DNA of 64,000 nucleotides from Paenibacillus melissococcoides (GTDB lineage Bacteria > Bacillota > Bacilli > Paenibacillales > Paenibacillaceae). The notes below the pieces were generated by a model. That model was not told the origin of the DNA. It saw only the letters and a list, made by a program, of their open reading frames with translations, and searched no databases. The position numbers and the translations under genes are program-made. This document shows, piece by piece, positions 62,787-64,000 of the stretch (its first letter is position 1; every line of letters begins with the position of its first letter). Location: assembly GCA_944800085.1 (NCBI GenBank), contig CALYLO010000001.1, positions 1,265,001 through 1,329,000 on the forward strand, written 5' to 3'.

Positions 62787-64000
62787 TTATTGCTCTGTCG
62801 GCTTCACCTTCCTTCTGGGCGTATAGAGTTGGTCGTTGCGTAGCAGCACATCGACCAGACGCACAAGTTTTCTTGCCGTTAAGACGAGGGCACGTTTGTG
62901 TTGATGCTTAGGGACTTCATTGAATTTCTTCCGGTAGTACTCCCCGAATTCCGGGTCGCGGTTTTTTACCGAGTTGGCAGCTTCAACAAGGTAGTAGCGA
63001 AGGAATCGGTTGCCGGAACGAATGCGCTTTGTATCTTCCGCCTCGAAGGAGCCGGATTGGTGCTTGCGCCACGTCAGACCCGCATACTTGGCCAAGGCGG
63101 CTTGATCCGTGAAGCGGTCGATGTCGCCGATCTCGGCCAGGATGCCTGCGGCATAGACCCGATCAATGCCCGGAATGGAACGGAGGCACTGGCTGCTGGA
63201 AATGCCGTCTAAAATGCGCTCAATCGCCTTGTCGAGCTCTTTAAGCTGACTCTGGATGCTCCGGATCGACTGAATTGAGGTGCCCAGCACCAAATCAATG
63301 GAATCCTCGACAACCTTCGAGAGACGGTACGAGGCCCGAGCCGCCTTTTGAATACAGCGGGCGACGTGTTCGGGATCGGGGAAACGATTTCTCCCCTTGT
63401 CCTTGAGATAGTCAGCCAAACGGGCGACATCCATATTCGCCATCTCATCCAGACTATACTTTTCCGAGAGCATTTCCATGATGGCATGGCCGAACACGGA
63501 ACTGTCCACCTCCGCGCGAAAAGCATTGCACTTGTAGAACAGATTTTGCAAAAAGTATTGCTTCTCGCGGGTAAGGTTGTGTACGAGATGGAATCGCATG
63601 CGAGTGAGCCGCTGCAAGGCGATGTACTGTTCCTGCATCACGATAGTCGTCGTGAGTCTGCCAAAACGCAGGCGGTCTGCAATGATCCAGGCATCGATGC
63701 GATCGGTTTTGTCCAGGTCGGCATAAGCGTCTTTGAATTTGTTAATCAGCTTCGGATTAATGGTGAACACCTTGGCATTCAATTGTTGAAGGGCCTCATC
63801 CTCATGCAAGTACATGGCTGGATGCCAACTGTAGACGGATGTGGCTTCAAGCCCGATATGAACCTCAGAGCAGGCTGTCTTGACCGCAGCAGAAATGATG
63901 CGATCCCGCAAGTAAGAAGCGCCGTGCAGATTGTTGGTGGTCTTGAAGGTCTCCAGGGTGTCGCCATCCGATTTCATCAAACAGGCTTCCAGTTCTTCGG
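62787..64000 (-). CDS. IS110 family transposase, 5' end beyond the window
   Basis: DEDD-type recombinase that moves circular intermediates with a bridge RNA in characterised members. Seen: GLEATSVYSWHPAMYL (Glu region), KFKDAYADLDKTDRIDAWII (paired Asp), coiled-coil middle, and the Transposase_20 part (CLRSIPGIDRVYAAGILAEI, AKYAGLTWRKHQSG, IRSGNRFLRYYLVEA) with the conserved Ser. The frame is open to base 64000 (ELEACLMKSDGDTLETFKT), so the first 30-50 residues with the first Asp lie outside. Confidence 0.92.
   Translation of the reverse strand, partial: EELEACLMKSDGDTLETFKTTNNLHGASYLRDRIISAAVKTACSEVHIGLEATSVYSWHPAMYLHEDEALQQLNAKVFTINPKLINKFKDAYADLDKTDRIDAWIIADRLRFGRLTTTIVMQEQYIALQRLTRMRFHLVHNLTREKQYFLQNLFYKCNAFRAEVDSSVFGHAIMEMLSEKYSLDEMANMDVARLADYLKDKGRNRFPDPEHVARCIQKAARASYRLSKVVEDSIDLVLGTSIQSIRSIQSQLKELDKAIERILDGISSSQCLRSIPGIDRVYAAGILAEIGDIDRFTDQAALAKYAGLTWRKHQSGSFEAEDTKRIRSGNRFLRYYLVEAANSVKNRDPEFGEYYRKKFNEVPKHQHKRALVLTARKLVRLVDVLLRNDQLYTPRRKVKPTEQ

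Overview
The window reads as a Firmicutes chromosome of the Paenibacillus type. Grounds: strong AGGAGG-like ribosome sites, TTG/GTG starts, split glycine decarboxylase (gcvPA/gcvPB), SLH-anchored surface proteins, a YesM/LytS-type hybrid histidine kinase, an Amj-type flippase relic, a c-di-AMP riboswitch before a CAP-domain protein, and a GC-rich backbone broken by AT-rich mobile DNA. The many disrupted genes recall host-restricted members such as P. popilliae or P. lentimorbus, but the species is an inference.

Layout. 1-8.3 kb: 3' end of a hybrid kinase, a tiny Cys/His protein, a GH85 endoglycosidase, a transposase-like gene under a double LexA operator, a tandem repeat, and the wreck of a urease accessory cluster (ureE-F-G-D). 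8.3-23.5 kb: housekeeping genes (ABM protein, M3 peptidase, TrmO, YdjC deacetylase, GNAT, histidine phosphatase, CAP protein behind a c-di-AMP riboswitch, SLH/BsuPI protein, aromatic acid exporter) mixed with at least nine genes broken by frameshifts or internal deletions. 23.5-28.1 kb: an IS1182 copy inside a 364-bp MITE-like repeat, a broken tetR, an alpha/beta hydrolase and fused gene relics. 28.3-46.1 kb: two near-identical oligopeptide-binding lipoprotein genes, 15.8 kb apart, enclose a graveyard of prophage genes (two different terminases, portal, integrase, ImmA, HicB), complete IS4-family and IS5/IS1182-type elements, an IS630 relic, an arylamine N-acetyltransferase and small secreted proteins. 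46-64 kb: mostly intact chromosome: carbamate kinase, a PASTA membrane pseudokinase, the glycine cleavage system, a DUF2935 protein, a 1.5-kb-residue SLH subtilisin, a broken MBL hydrolase, an aldo/keto reductase, and an IS110 transposase running off the end.

How the genes work together. The clearest functional unit is glycine cleavage: gcvT-gcvPA-gcvPB on the minus strand and gcvH on the plus strand diverge from back-to-back promoters, and each arm has its own tandem glycine riboswitch with a terminator. The surface theme recurs: SLH protease, SLH/BsuPI protein, CAP protein, PASTA pseudokinase. The two binding proteins have no permease nearby.

No CRISPR array, rRNA or tRNA gene was seen. 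The most unusual single locus is the SOS-controlled IS1595-like gene, which by eye has lost the acidic catalytic residues of its family. Frameshifts are called from reading alone; several sit in short homopolymers, so some could be sequencing errors. Coordinates of sites and pseudogene edges may be off by a few bases.
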